From the NCBI GenBank assembly GCA_021927905.1, contig BLLK01000038.1:1550001-1614000 (forward strand): a DNA stretch of 64,000 nt, given 5' to 3'. The stretch comes from Chaetoceros tenuissimus (lineage: Eukaryota > Bacillariophyta > Thalassiosirophyceae > Chaetocerotales > Chaetocerotaceae). A program made the position numbers and the translations under genes. The notes below the pieces were generated by a model. It saw only the letters and a program-made list of their open reading frames with translations, was not told the DNA's origin and did not search any database. This document shows positions 42,127 to 52,446 of this stretch, in pieces (the stretch's first letter is position 1; each line of letters opens with the position of its first letter).

Positions 42127-43025
42127 CTATCTTGGTGGGCTCTTGATTCCTTTTCATGTTCACATTCAATCAAGATTACAACCTTTTTACAAGAGGAAAA
42201 TTTTCCACGGGCAATATGGCAAACACATACATAGGTATTCATATAGGAATACAAACATAGTACATTAGAACGGTAGTAATTAGTATTGATACCATTAGTC
42301 AGAACATTTTCAATTTCTTTCTTTTGTATGTTCATTCTTTCTGTAGATAGATGAGTAGATGTAACTATTTCATCATCTCTCCTTTGGCAAAGGCCGCTGA
42401 GGCTACTGAGTTCGACCCATAAGTCTATAGAACTACTTCTATCTATAGCTTCATTATGATTCACTGCATGGAATCTCGTATCATATCTCTTTAGAGTAAT
42501 GGGTACATATGTATTTTGTTTCACGTTTGATAGAGAATTCTCATGTCAGAATGTTCTGTCCGTTCTGTTGACTGAAGAGCGAGAACATAGAATGCAACGT
42601 GAAGCAATCATAATAATGATGCATACAACTTTATCCAATTGCTGCATACACTTTTACGGCATTCCATCATAATAAATGTAATTTAGACTTATGGTCGATG
42701 ATAGATGGCTTGCTCGACATGCGAGCCAGCCTGTGTGATGTGTTCGCACTAAAGGCGAGGATGCCGGTGTTCGAGATGATGAGAAAAATAGTCAATTTAC
42801 ATGAGAATGTATGGAACCGTTGAATTTGAAATTTTCACTTAAGAAGATTCGAGCTAAAGTAGATGGAAACACGATCTGGCTTGTGATTGACATGGTATGC
42901 CAGCTTCCCCTCACAAAATTGTGAACACAAAATGGAGGGAAAAGGAAGCGAAGACAAGCCAACAGCAGAGAGATGTGATGCAAAAGTGATGCAAATACAT
43001 CGTTTATGTATGGTTTCGCATATAT
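42127..43025. other. Intergenic after RAD54
   Basis: About 900 bp with no supported gene on either strand. The minus-strand frame at 41730-42524 is antisense to the RAD54 C-terminus and looks like a shadow. Confidence 0.5.
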
Positions 43026-44921
43026 ATGATGATCTCTCATCTACCTCAGAAAAAAGACTCTAATAGACAAATGAAACCTTTTCCAATTCATCCTGAATAC
43101 AACTATAACGAGGAGAACAGGAGCACAGAGTCAGGAGGAGCAAAATATCAAAAGGATAAGAAAAGGGAACACGTTCAACATTACATTCCAGCTACTATTG
43201 AAGATTCATCTTTCCCAGAAAAGGAGAATCCATTCTATTCCTACCCACACCTTAACTCGGGAGATAGAAATATGAATGGTAATCATGATGGAAGTAATCA
43301 TAGCGATGTAGACAACCACTATCACGATGCTTTCGGATACCCTTCTCATGCACCTCATCCTCAGCAGCAACAGCAGTACCACTATGAGGAACATGGACAA
43401 CACCCAAGCAACGATGTCTCTCCTCATCACCATACACATCACCATCAGCAAGATATGCATCGACGAAGTCCTGGCTATGAACATGAAAGAAATGATGATG
43501 GTCCCCATCGTCCATATTCACATATGGTAGATAATCAAGAACATCAGCAACATGGACATGATGAACAGAAAATGGAAGAAGAAGAAGAAGATAATGAACA
43601 TGATGGTCTTCCACATGCACCTTACCCTCCTCCCCCTGGATTCTTTTACCCTTATCCTCCTATGATGTACCCGCCTCCACCTCCTGGTGCTATGATACCT
43701 GGCCCTCCACCTCCTGGTGCTATGATACCTGGTCCTCCACCACCTGGAGTTGCTCTCTTTCCTGGTCTACCACCTCCTGGAGCTATACCCGGTCCACCTC
43801 CTCCTGGAGCTGTGATGATGCCATATCCTCCTTTTCCAGGATATCCTATGCCACCACCACCATACTATGCTCCTATAGAACATGTTCCATCGTCTGACAG
43901 TCAGAGAAAAGCGAATCCTACATCAGGTGCTGACAAGACAGATACTTACAACAAGAAGAATGTTACAAAGGGCACAAGTCAAAAAGCTCGCAAGAATGCT
44001 AGAGCTAGGGCAAGAGCCAACCGACTCAAGGAAGAAATTGAAATCATCAAGAAGAAACCAGCTGAGCAACGGACTCCTGAAGAAGTCGAAAAAATGACCA
44101 AATTTGAAGCTCAACGCAATGAAAAGAATAGAAAACTCAGGGAAAAGGCTAGAGCTAAGAAGAAGGCATACTTGGAAATCTCCAAAAAGAAAGAATCAGA
44201 ACGGACGGAAGAAGAAAGGAAACTAGTCAAGTCTCTTCTGCATGCCAAGGCGAAAAAGAGTAAAGATGACAGGATGAGAAGAATCCGACAAAAGGTTGGT
44301 GATAATGCAAGTATTGGTGATTCCAATGCATCGACATCGGCCTTTATCAGTAGATCCTTTAGTATCCAAGAGTCTTTTACTGAAGATGCAGATCGTGATG
44401 ATTACCTCCCCCCTCCTCCCCCTGAGACTGGTACCATGCCATTGTATGCTGATCAACGACAGCACTTTCCTCTAGGTAGCAGTCTTCGTGATAGATCGGA
44501 ACCACCATCTACTGTGAATACCTATGCGAGACAAGCTACCGCCTTTTACAATCCTGATCTTCCAGCGAGACCTCGTAGTTCGAGCTGGAGTGCTAGTAGA
44601 GAAAGAGGACTGCCAAGTACTCCAGAACGTAGAGCTGTATCCTTCCGGCATCATGACGATCCTGATGAGCATGAACGTAGCTTGTCTCCTATCAACATTG
44701 AAGAGGAGAGACGTTCAGTCGCACATTCTAGATCAAATACAGAATTGGCAGTTGATACTGGACTGAGTCCATCCTCCTGGGCACAGGACTTTTCACCAAG
44801 TATGTTTGATGAAAAACCTGCCATGAACATGCATTCTTCCATGAGAAACATGCAAATTGGCCGTATTGACGAAGGAAATGAGGGTCGTCTGAAACGTGGG
44901 ACTTCGGACGCTTCACGCTAA
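43026..44921 (+). CDS. Proline-rich, His-rich and basic-helical protein of unknown function
   Basis: A 631-residue frame; the start could be ATG 43026, the adjacent 43029, or a later Met. It has four zones: a His/Gln-rich part (about 80-200), a proline-rich part with repeats of GPPPPGAMI type (about 205-290), a very basic helical region of about 110 residues rich in KAR/RAR with two copies of an E[RQ]RT-[PE]EE spacing, and a Ser/Arg-rich tail. The basic helical repeat recalls nuclear or DNA- or RNA-binding proteins seen in diatoms, but I recognise no named domain. An RNA-processing or transcription role would be a guess. Confidence 0.55.
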   Translation: MMISHLPQKKDSNRQMKPFPIHPEYNYNEENRSTESGGAKYQKDKKREHVQHYIPATIEDSSFPEKENPFYSYPHLNSGDRNMNGNHDGSNHSDVDNHYHDAFGYPSHAPHPQQQQQYHYEEHGQHPSNDVSPHHHTHHHQQDMHRRSPGYEHERNDDGPHRPYSHMVDNQEHQQHGHDEQKMEEEEEDNEHDGLPHAPYPPPPGFFYPYPPMMYPPPPPGAMIPGPPPPGAMIPGPPPPGVALFPGLPPPGAIPGPPPPGAVMMPYPPFPGYPMPPPPYYAPIEHVPSSDSQRKANPTSGADKTDTYNKKNVTKGTSQKARKNARARARANRLKEEIEIIKKKPAEQRTPEEVEKMTKFEAQRNEKNRKLREKARAKKKAYLEISKKKESERTEEERKLVKSLLHAKAKKSKDDRMRRIRQKVGDNASIGDSNASTSAFISRSFSIQESFTEDADRDDYLPPPPPETGTMPLYADQRQHFPLGSSLRDRSEPPSTVNTYARQATAFYNPDLPARPRSSSWSASRERGLPSTPERRAVSFRHHDDPDEHERSLSPINIEEERRSVAHSRSNTELAVDTGLSPSSWAQDFSPSMFDEKPAMNMHSSMRNMQIGRIDEGNEGRLKRGTSDASR

Positions 44922-45172
44922 GTTCATTAATGTAATATAGGAATAGCTACATAATTACATATTAGGGGTTAGACCTCATGTCACTTTTCTTTACATTTTT
45001 TCCTGCTTTGATGTGTTTTATATTTACATACATGTATATTGCAATTAATATTTACAAAATAGATAATGAAATTGACATCTAAAAGTATATTATAAAAGAA
45101 ATCCATTAAATACCCATTCATGTCCCCACCATAGCCAAAGTTTCCATTCACTTCATACTAGTTATTTGATAA

Positions 45173-45628
45173 TTAGTTCATTTTTTCCAAAGGCCTATTG
45201 AAACCACCTTTTCTATTCATATATTGCCTATATTTCCTCGCTTTATTCTTGGCCGCAGAACCTTTAGCTAAAGAACCATGATTATCTTCCACTTTCTTGC
45301 CTTTGGTACTATCAAAACCACCAAATCCCAAAAGTTTTTGCATCTGTTCTTCTTCATCCAACCCCTCCAACTCCTCTTCGTCCACTTCTATTATCGCTTC
45401 TTTTGCAGTCGGCGCTACCGTTTCAACCTGTACAGCAGAAGGATCTGTCAATGCTGCTAACTTCTGCTCTTCTTCTTCATTTTCAGCACGTAGTCTTGCC
45501 ATTCTCTCCTGCCTTTCTCGTTCTAAACGTTCCCTTTCCGTTTCTCGTTTTTGGAAAGCGGTAGCTCTATCATCGTTTCTAGATGGTGATCTACTTCTTG
45601 ACCTGCTTCTTGATCTCGACCGTCCCAT
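45173..45628 (-). CDS. SNRNP27: U4/U6.U5 tri-snRNP 27 kDa protein
   Basis: A 151-residue protein. It has an N-terminal RS-repeat tract ([11 protein letters not shown]), a charged coiled-coil middle ([15 protein letters not shown]), and the family's diagnostic C-terminus: [18 protein letters not shown] and [19 protein letters not shown]. The family is a spliceosome component whose conserved C-terminus acts during activation and 5' splice-site handling. Size and architecture agree with the family. Start at ATG 45628. It is divergent from the phosphomannomutase across 338 bp. Confidence 0.9.
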   Translation of the reverse strand: MGRSRSRSRSRSRSPSRNDDRATAFQKRETERERLERERQERMARLRAENEEEEQKLAALTDPSAVQVETVAPTAKEAIIEVDEEELEGLDEEEQMQKLLGFGGFDSTKGKKVEDNHGSLAKGSAAKNKARKYRQYMNRKGGFNRPLEKMN

Positions 45629-45966
45629 TTTGCTTTAAGTTTTAGATTTTTCTTGATATTCTTTATTGCAGTATATTTGCAGTAGATTCAGATGGTCTAT
45701 TTATTTCCTTTGAATTACATAAATGTTACAAAAACAACATGAAACATGAAAAAGTAAAAAATAGAAGCTCGTCGACTCGTTCATCGTCAATTTTATAGAA
45801 TTTATGAAAAGTGAGTATCTACGCCCCTCCATGATTTTCTCCCCTTTTTTCTTCTTATCCGTTGGAAAACTGTTGAAATGACCGAAAGTACCTCCGATGA
45901 AAAAGAAGTGTAGTCTAAGGTATCTTTTGCAACATACAATACATAATTACATCATACAAACTACAC
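45629..45966. promoter_or_regulatory. Divergent promoter of SNRNP27 and phosphomannomutase
   Basis: A 338-bp gap between two starts facing away from each other. No clear TATA box or operator is seen; just before the PMM start is ACATAATTACATCATACAAACTAC. Confidence 0.4.
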
Positions 45967-46743
45967 ATGTCTGAACCAGATACCAAAAAGCAAAAGATGG
46001 CTCCAGCTAACCCACGCATCATCGCTCTCTTCGACGTAGACGGAACACTCACCATCCCTCGTGGAGAAGTAACTGAAGAAATGATGTCCTTCATGAAAGC
46101 ACTCTCGGAAAAAATCACCGTTGGAATCGTCGGAGGATCCGATCTACCAAAACAAGAAGAACAACTTGGAAATGGTATCGTCAATGTATTCCCATACAAC
46201 TTTTCCCAAAATGGTCTTGTAGCTTACAAAGATGGAGCATTGATTGAGGAACAGACCATCAGTAAACACCTTGGAGAAGATAATGTCAAGCGTCTCGTCA
46301 ATTGGGTCATGAAGTATTTGGCAGACGTTGATATCCCTGTCAAGCGTGGAACCTTTATTGAATTCCGTAGTGGAATGTTCAACATTTCTCCAATTGGAAG
46401 AAATTGCTCTCGTGAGGAACGTAATGACTATGAAAAGTTTGACCTTGAGCATAATATTCGTAAAAATATGGTGGAAGCTATGAAGAAGGAGTTTGCAGAT
46501 TTGAACTTGACATATTCCATTGGAGGACAGATTTCATTTGATGTCTTTCCAAAGGGGTGGGATAAGACTTACTGCTTGAATTTTATCAAGGCTGAGGACT
46601 TTGATGAGATTCATTTCTTTGGTGACAAGACTTTTGAAGGTGGTAATGATTATGAAATCTTTACCAGCGAGAGAACCATTGGACATACTGTTACCTCTCC
46701 AGATGATACCAAGGAGCAATGTACCAAGCTTTTCATGTCTTAA
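45967..46743 (+). CDS. PMM: Phosphomannomutase
   Basis: A 258-residue HAD-superfamily enzyme that interconverts mannose-6-phosphate and mannose-1-phosphate, feeding GDP-mannose for glycosylation and, in diatoms, wall and mucilage polysaccharides. The nucleophile and acid are Asp23 and Asp25 in FDVDGTLT. Other family motifs are [55 protein letters not shown] and [15 protein letters not shown]. Length matches the eukaryotic PMM family. Single exon, start at ATG 45967, cytosolic (no presequence). Confidence 0.96.
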   Translation: MSEPDTKKQKMAPANPRIIALFDVDGTLTIPRGEVTEEMMSFMKALSEKITVGIVGGSDLPKQEEQLGNGIVNVFPYNFSQNGLVAYKDGALIEEQTISKHLGEDNVKRLVNWVMKYLADVDIPVKRGTFIEFRSGMFNISPIGRNCSREERNDYEKFDLEHNIRKNMVEAMKKEFADLNLTYSIGGQISFDVFPKGWDKTYCLNFIKAEDFDEIHFFGDKTFEGGNDYEIFTSERTIGHTVTSPDDTKEQCTKLFMS

Positions 46744-47436
46744 ACACGTGAATTCAATGGGGATCAGACTACGTTTGGCATTGTGGAGACATTTCGTACT
46801 TTACAGGATAATATATTGTAGTTTGATGAAGAAGCAGTATTTTCCATTTTTGGAACGTTTCTTTTCTTTTAGATAGTAGTATAGTTACTGTGAATATTTC
46901 AATCTGCATGTATTGCTATTTCATCATATTTGGTTGTTTATACTTTTGTTTCAAATCATGAAATACAACATGGACTAGATGAGGAATGGCTACGCAAGAG
47001 AACAAACATTTGTTTCTTCATTTTTATCTTTGTTCTTAAATACTTACACATCATACGAGTAGATAAATATGTCACATGAGACATGAACATTATTCGCAAT
47101 TGCAATACGTGATGGGGAGTATGTAAATTGTATAAAACTTTACAACTTTGTTTCCTTTCCAAACTTTTTGAATACCATTTTAAGTAATCAGCTCAAAGCG
47201 AAACTGTGAAACACATGGATCAAGACAAGAATCTACGTAGACTAGTTGAATACATAGTTAGTAAATATGAGTTTCTTTTAACAAGTTACATGATCATCAT
47301 ACACCCTTCGCTTTGTGCGAAGGACCGCACCTCTTCAAAATGCTTTTCAGATTTCAACTACATCAGTCAAGCTGTAGATCATATTAGAGCCTTCACGAAT
47401 GCTTGAAGTGCTAGTTTTCGATGTCTTTACACAGTT
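46744..47436. other. Intergenic after phosphomannomutase
   Basis: About 690 bp, AT-rich, with no supported gene. A 66-codon plus frame at 47206-47406 has no features to back it. Confidence 0.5.
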
Positions 47437-47841
47437 TTACCAAGCAAGGAGAATAGCATCAATTGCTAATTCTAAGGACAAAGGTATGATCCCGACAGTA
47501 CTACTACTAGTAGTGGTAGTATCCTCTCCTTCACGATCAAGCTCAAGAGAGGGAGAACTTCTGCTGTGATGCAATATAATAGCACCATGATTACTATTCA
47601 GGGCTCGCATGTTTGTAGCAAGACAAGGAAAGGTCCCCCTCCTTCTTTTTCTAACTCTTGGAAGTTTTGTATTCATAATAGAAGAAGCATCTGCAGTAAC
47701 CAAGAAAAGATCTCGTGCAGGTACTGTTGCTTCTTGAAAAGGATCGTCGATTGGTGCTGGTCGATTACTACTCGTATCATCTTGTTCTTGAACAATCAAA
47801 GGAAAGACGAGCCTTCTTCTCTGCGGTTTGCAAACATTCAT
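47437..47841 (-). CDS. Small hypothetical protein, paralogue of the interrupted gene
   Basis: 134 residues from ATG 47841. No domain recognised. It resembles the host gene split by the nearby LTR element: both start MN[VI]xKxQ, share an F-x-E-x3-V-x-A segment, then a PR-x-R-x-R-R run, FPCLAT / YPSLDT, and a region of short aliphatic strands (AIILHHS / NVVVLGDSD). The pair suggests a small local gene family. Function unknown. Confidence 0.4.
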   Translation of the reverse strand: MNVCKPQRRRLVFPLIVQEQDDTSSNRPAPIDDPFQEATVPARDLFLVTADASSIMNTKLPRVRKRRRGTFPCLATNMRALNSNHGAIILHHSRSSPSLELDREGEDTTTTSSSTVGIIPLSLELAIDAILLAW

Positions 47842-48436
47842 TCTGGTTTGTTGATAGTTTATGAAAAGATTTTATGTCAAGGATAGACTACTGAGTGCTT
47901 CACATTCCGATTTCCACTGTTCTCATAGGTACGCACTTTGCCGGGTTTGGGTTTGAGTTCTCACAAAAGAATGCACAGTTTATCGATAATGAGAAGGCTA
48001 GTCTACACAGTCTATACGAGAAGAGTAATAATGAGGAGAGGATATCACGGTTGTACCACAATTTTAAAGTCATGTTACTTAGAATCTCAGTGACAAGTAT
48101 CGAATGCTGTTCAATTCTGGACCGGCAGCAATACTAAAACAACACCACGATTCGTTCGATCCAACTTTCTTTTCACTACTTCGAGATTCAAGGTCATGTA
48201 CTCCTACAAGAAATCTGGAACATGGAGTATATCTGTTTTCTTAGAGCTACTTCTATTAGTACAAAATAAGGCTTTTCCAGATCTAGCTTACTTATAGTTG
48301 CCATTGCTCACAGTAAGGAAAGCTCAGTATACACAGATGTTGATATCTTCTTTTGTAAAATAAGATAGTTTTATATATTAGAACACAAAGTAGGTAGCAA
48401 ATCGAATCGTTGCCCCCTGACTGACGTTCTTTTTCT
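47842..48436. other. Intergenic
   Basis: About 600 bp between the two small minus-strand genes. Nothing recognisable. Confidence 0.4.
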
Positions 48437-48727
48437 TCAAGGTCCAAAAACATGGTATAAATTAGGCACTGATTCTTCTCTATCCTTCGTTCCTGCGATA
48501 GCTTGATCAAGGTTCTTTTCCAATAGCGACGTGTTTGTTTCTTGTGTCTCGTTATACTGAGCATCGTGATGAATTCTACTTTCGCCACTCATCAAGATGC
48601 TCCAGTCGCTATCTCCAAGAACAACAACATTGGTTGCATCAATAGTATTACTTTGTAGTTGCATAATGCGCCAGTATGTGGTATCAAGAGAAGGATACCT
48701 TCTTCGATGACGGGGAAACTCTTGCAC

Positions 48728-48948
48728 TGCCTAAGATATCTAAGTGGGTAAGTTAATTGTGATTAGATTAGTTACTTAAAAAGAGGTCGTTGGCTTCTCG
48801 ACAGAGAGCACAACGCTTCTCCGTATCTTTTGCTTCAACAAGACTCTATCGCCGAAGGGGCTATTGTATCATAAGAATATAGCCTAGATCGTGACACGAT
48901 CAGGTCATTTAGCCGATTATAAATATCCATATCAGAGTATCTACGGCA
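48728..48948 (-). repeat. 3' LTR
   Basis: 221 bp, TGCCTAAGAT...CTACGGCA on the plus strand, apparently identical to the other LTR. A purine-rich stretch (GGAGGACCC on the minus strand) borders it on the inner side, a plausible polypurine tract. Confidence 0.93.
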
Positions 48949-48999
48949 GGGTCCTCCACAATCTGTGCAGTGACCTAGAATAAAATAAAAATGAATTGT

Positions 49000-51900
49000 C
49001 TATTCATTAAATGGTTCAATACGTCTGATTGATAATCTGTCTTGAGTAACACCTTTCTGGATTGTCACTGTACCGTTGGTATGAATGGCGATGATCTGGT
49101 ATGGATCACTCTTCTTCTTAGAAAACTTTCTAAGGATACGGTTAGTCGTTTTAAGAACTCTGTCTCCGACTTTATATTGATGGGAGATGCGTGCAGCATT
49201 CTCTCTTTCATTATCGCGAGCAATCTGCTTGCGTTTTCTTTCGGTAATCGCTTTCCAGTCGATTGCCTTGGATAAATTAAACATCATATCCCTTCCGAAT
49301 ACAAGTTGTGCAGGCGTCGCTTGCAATGTTGAGTGGTACGAAGCTCGTACTGCCCAACCAACTGAACTTAAGATAGGTCCCCAAGGATCTATGTAATCAA
49401 ATTCATAGCTATCTAGCTGTTTTGTCTTTATCATATTTTGTACTACTTGATGAACTCTTTCAACAGGTGAGTTACCTTGCGGGTTCTCCGCTTTGGTAGG
49501 TCTTGGCTTTATGTCAAAATCTTTGAGCAAAGTCATGAAATGTAATTTAAATTCAGAGCCGTTGTCACAAACGACTTCTTCTGGTCGAGGATATCTACTC
49601 AGCCATGTTTGTTCGAATATCAAGCTAATTCTAGCTGATGTTTTGTCAATAAAGTCATCTTTATCTTCTTTGACTTCTTCAATACTATAATATGGTACTT
49701 GTGCGATCTCGAACCATCCGGTTGCGGGATCTAGCATCGTCATACAAGTGAGCTTCAGCTCTACTTCTTTGATTTCACCGCCAGGCTGTATCTGCTTAGC
49801 TGTTACTGAATATGGACCGATCAGGTCGACATGTACCGTCCTCCATGGTACTAATTCCTTTATTGTTTTCGCAGGTATAATTCCATATCTGCGCTTCTTT
49901 TTATATTGTTGACAGACGTCACAAGTCTTTACGAAATCTTTAGCTTGATTGGAAAGTCCTTTCCAATAGCATGTTTCTTTTATCGTATTACCTAGACGAT
50001 CTCCTCCAGGGTGATTTAAGTAATGATGATACCAATGGAGAGTGCTCTCTCTTAAGGTTTCTGGAACATATACTTTGTCCTTGTACATTATGAGCTCGAA
50101 TCCATCGAGTTCTTTGATTTTGTATTCAGAATCCTTTTCATCTAAAAGTTTCTTTATTTTGGAATTTCTTTTCTTCAATTCCTTTTGTTGTTCTTCACGG
50201 AGTAACTTCTTCTCCAATGGGAAATCAGCTTGAATACTTCGTACTCGTCTGTTTGCAAATAATTCTTGTATTTTAGTGTCGGTGGACTCAATCTCGTCCT
50301 CCTCAACATTGTTGCTTCTCAAGCGACTAAGTGTGTCAGCTACGATGTTGTCAACACCGGCAATATGTATAATATTAGGTCCAAACTCTTCGAGTAGGAG
50401 TCTCCAGCGCATAACTCTTTGAGATTCACTCAAGGTTGCTTCATAAACTAAATTTTTGTGATCTGAGTAGACATTGATCTCATATCCAAACAGAATATTT
50501 CGAAATTGTTTCAAACATTCAACAATAGAGAGAAGTTCTTTCTCAGTTGTGGTATAATTTCTTTGCGATTTCGATAGTCGTCGACTAAAGAATGCAATAG
50601 GCTTTCCATTTTGGCTTATTACAGCACCGAGCTGTTTATCAGATGCGTCTGTATGTATATCGAATGGTTTACTCCAGTCGGGGTAGGTTAAGAAGACTTC
50701 TTCAGTTACCATTTGTTTAAGTTGGATGAAGGCATCATCCATTTCCTCTGTCCAAGTAATTTTCATTTTACCTTTCTTACCAGCTGCAGCATCGATGAGT
50801 GGTGATAGGATATGAGAGCGTCGTCTCCACATATCTCTGTAAAATTGTATCATACCGATAAGAGATTTCATCTCTTTCGCTGTTTGAGGTTTATGAAGAT
50901 CAACGATCCCCTGTACTTTCTTTGGGTCTGGTCTCAGTCCCTCTTTTGAAATGATGTAGCCTAGATAAGGAATCTCCTGTAATCCAAAGCTGCATTTTGA
51001 AGCATTGACTTTCAGTCCTGCATTTTCAAATCGCTGAAAGATCTCTTCCAGTTGTGATAAGTGTTCATCGAAAGTGCCTGTTCCGATGCAAAGAATGTCA
51101 TCAATGTAAGTGCGTACACCTTCAATGTCGCCAATTAAGTCATAAATCTTTGACTGAAATACGTCACCTGAGACAACCATTCCCATAGGTAGACAAGTAT
51201 ATCTGAATTTACCAAATTCAGTAACAATGGTAGTAACATCTTTACTACATTCTGCAAGTGGGATTGTATAGTATCCCATATTGAGATCCAATGCTGTCGC
51301 AAAAGTGAATCCCTCTAACTGTTGTAAGGTATCCGCAATTCTTGGGATTGGAAAAGGCTTTCGAACTACTAGTCCATTAACCTTCCGGAAATCTGTCACA
51401 AATCTAACAGTTCCTTCCTTCTTGGGAATAATAAATACGGGAGTCCCCCATTCTGATTCATGTACTACTTCTAGTACTCCTATTTTTACAAGCCGTTCTA
51501 GCTCTTTCTTAAAGGTTTCTTTATTGATTTTTGGAACTGGGTACCATCTGGAATTAACCGCTTTTGCTCCTTCTTTTAATTGTATTTTTACTGGATCCGT
51601 TTTCCAACATCCAAGTGTTCCATCGAACAATGACTCAAATTTCTTTAAAGTTTTGAGAAGCTTCCGCTTCTGTTCTCTGTTTAAAGATGTAGCACTCGCT
51701 ACAACTTCTTCTAGGTTTGCTTTTTCATAATTTGCGTCCAAAATCTTTGTGACGCGTTCTGTTTCTTCTTGTGTAGCCTTCGGCTCTACTGATCTGAGAA
51801 ATGTAGCTCGCATTTCTTGTCTGGTTGGATGTTTGGCTTCCCAGATGTCACTGAAGCTTTTCATAGGAACTAATACATCGTTCCATTTGATTGTTTTATC

Positions 51901-52320
51901 GCTATGTCTTAAGTCGATTTTGAGTTTATTTAGCAGGTCTCTGCCAATGATCATATCGTATCCTATCCCTTCTGGGTTAGGATCGACATCAAATTCATGA
52001 TGAATTCTTGTTGCACCACCGAATTCATCGAAGGTTACTTGAAGTGATATTCTTTTATTACATGCTAGAGATCCTGCTCCAGTCATGTATTCAACATTTT
52101 GTTCGATCCCGAAATCTTCCAGGAATTCTTGTACGATCTCTTCTTTGATCATCGATCCGGAAGCGCCTTCATCAAATAGAATCAACATATTTGATTTCAG
52201 CTCTTCGTGTTTATCGCTTGGATTATAGACAGTCGCTAACGAGACTGCTGTAGCATCGCTTGGACCTTCCAAGGGATTGTATTTTGTTAGTTTGTTTTTG
52301 TTCATTCGTCTAGAAATCAT
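49000..52320 (-). CDS. Retroelement pol polyprotein
   Basis: An 1106-codon frame belonging to the LTR element. In order: a protease-like segment with LFDEGASGSM near the start, reverse transcriptase with YIDDILCIG, RNase H with FDIHTDASDKQLGAVI, a zinc-binding HHCC integrase N-terminus (HHYLNHPGGDRL...CDVCQQ), an integrase core, and a basic C-terminus without a recognisable chromodomain. Expressed in this family as part of a larger polyprotein, often by frameshift or read-through from gag. Confidence 0.9.
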   Translation of the reverse strand: MISRRMNKNKLTKYNPLEGPSDATAVSLATVYNPSDKHEELKSNMLILFDEGASGSMIKEEIVQEFLEDFGIEQNVEYMTGAGSLACNKRISLQVTFDEFGGATRIHHEFDVDPNPEGIGYDMIIGRDLLNKLKIDLRHSDKTIKWNDVLVPMKSFSDIWEAKHPTRQEMRATFLRSVEPKATQEETERVTKILDANYEKANLEEVVASATSLNREQKRKLLKTLKKFESLFDGTLGCWKTDPVKIQLKEGAKAVNSRWYPVPKINKETFKKELERLVKIGVLEVVHESEWGTPVFIIPKKEGTVRFVTDFRKVNGLVVRKPFPIPRIADTLQQLEGFTFATALDLNMGYYTIPLAECSKDVTTIVTEFGKFRYTCLPMGMVVSGDVFQSKIYDLIGDIEGVRTYIDDILCIGTGTFDEHLSQLEEIFQRFENAGLKVNASKCSFGLQEIPYLGYIISKEGLRPDPKKVQGIVDLHKPQTAKEMKSLIGMIQFYRDMWRRRSHILSPLIDAAAGKKGKMKITWTEEMDDAFIQLKQMVTEEVFLTYPDWSKPFDIHTDASDKQLGAVISQNGKPIAFFSRRLSKSQRNYTTTEKELLSIVECLKQFRNILFGYEINVYSDHKNLVYEATLSESQRVMRWRLLLEEFGPNIIHIAGVDNIVADTLSRLRSNNVEEDEIESTDTKIQELFANRRVRSIQADFPLEKKLLREEQQKELKKRNSKIKKLLDEKDSEYKIKELDGFELIMYKDKVYVPETLRESTLHWYHHYLNHPGGDRLGNTIKETCYWKGLSNQAKDFVKTCDVCQQYKKKRRYGIIPAKTIKELVPWRTVHVDLIGPYSVTAKQIQPGGEIKEVELKLTCMTMLDPATGWFEIAQVPYYSIEEVKEDKDDFIDKTSARISLIFEQTWLSRYPRPEEVVCDNGSEFKLHFMTLLKDFDIKPRPTKAENPQGNSPVERVHQVVQNMIKTKQLDSYEFDYIDPWGPILSSVGWAVRASYHSTLQATPAQLVFGRDMMFNLSKAIDWKAITERKRKQIARDNERENAARISHQYKVGDRVLKTTNRILRKFSKKKSDPYQIIAIHTNGTVTIQKGVTQDRLSIRRIEPFNE

Positions 52321-52446
52321 TCTATCAAACTTATTAGAAAAGGAAAATTTCTTTAAACTTTTCTTTACTTTTATTTTTCTAATTTTACCGACCTTTCTGG
52401 CTGGAAGGACATGGTCCGGTATTGACTTCGATTCGGATTGGTGTAA

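Noticed and set aside
41730-42524. A 264-codon frame antisense to the RAD54 C-terminus
   Set aside because: It overlaps a well-supported zinc-finger coding region in the opposite direction and has low-complexity Ser/Phe composition typical of a shadow frame.
42690-42780. A tRNA-like stretch with a GTTCGAGAT segment
   Set aside because: No matching acceptor or D-arm pairing could be found. No tRNA, rRNA or CRISPR array is visible anywhere in the window.
43206-43620. Long antisense frames over the His-rich part of the 43026 gene
   Set aside because: They mirror CAT/CAC repeats and show Met/His runs without domain features.
49000-52320. A chromodomain at the integrase C-terminus, which would mark a chromovirus
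   Set aside because: The C-terminal residues show only the general basic integrase tail; no aromatic cage pattern seen.
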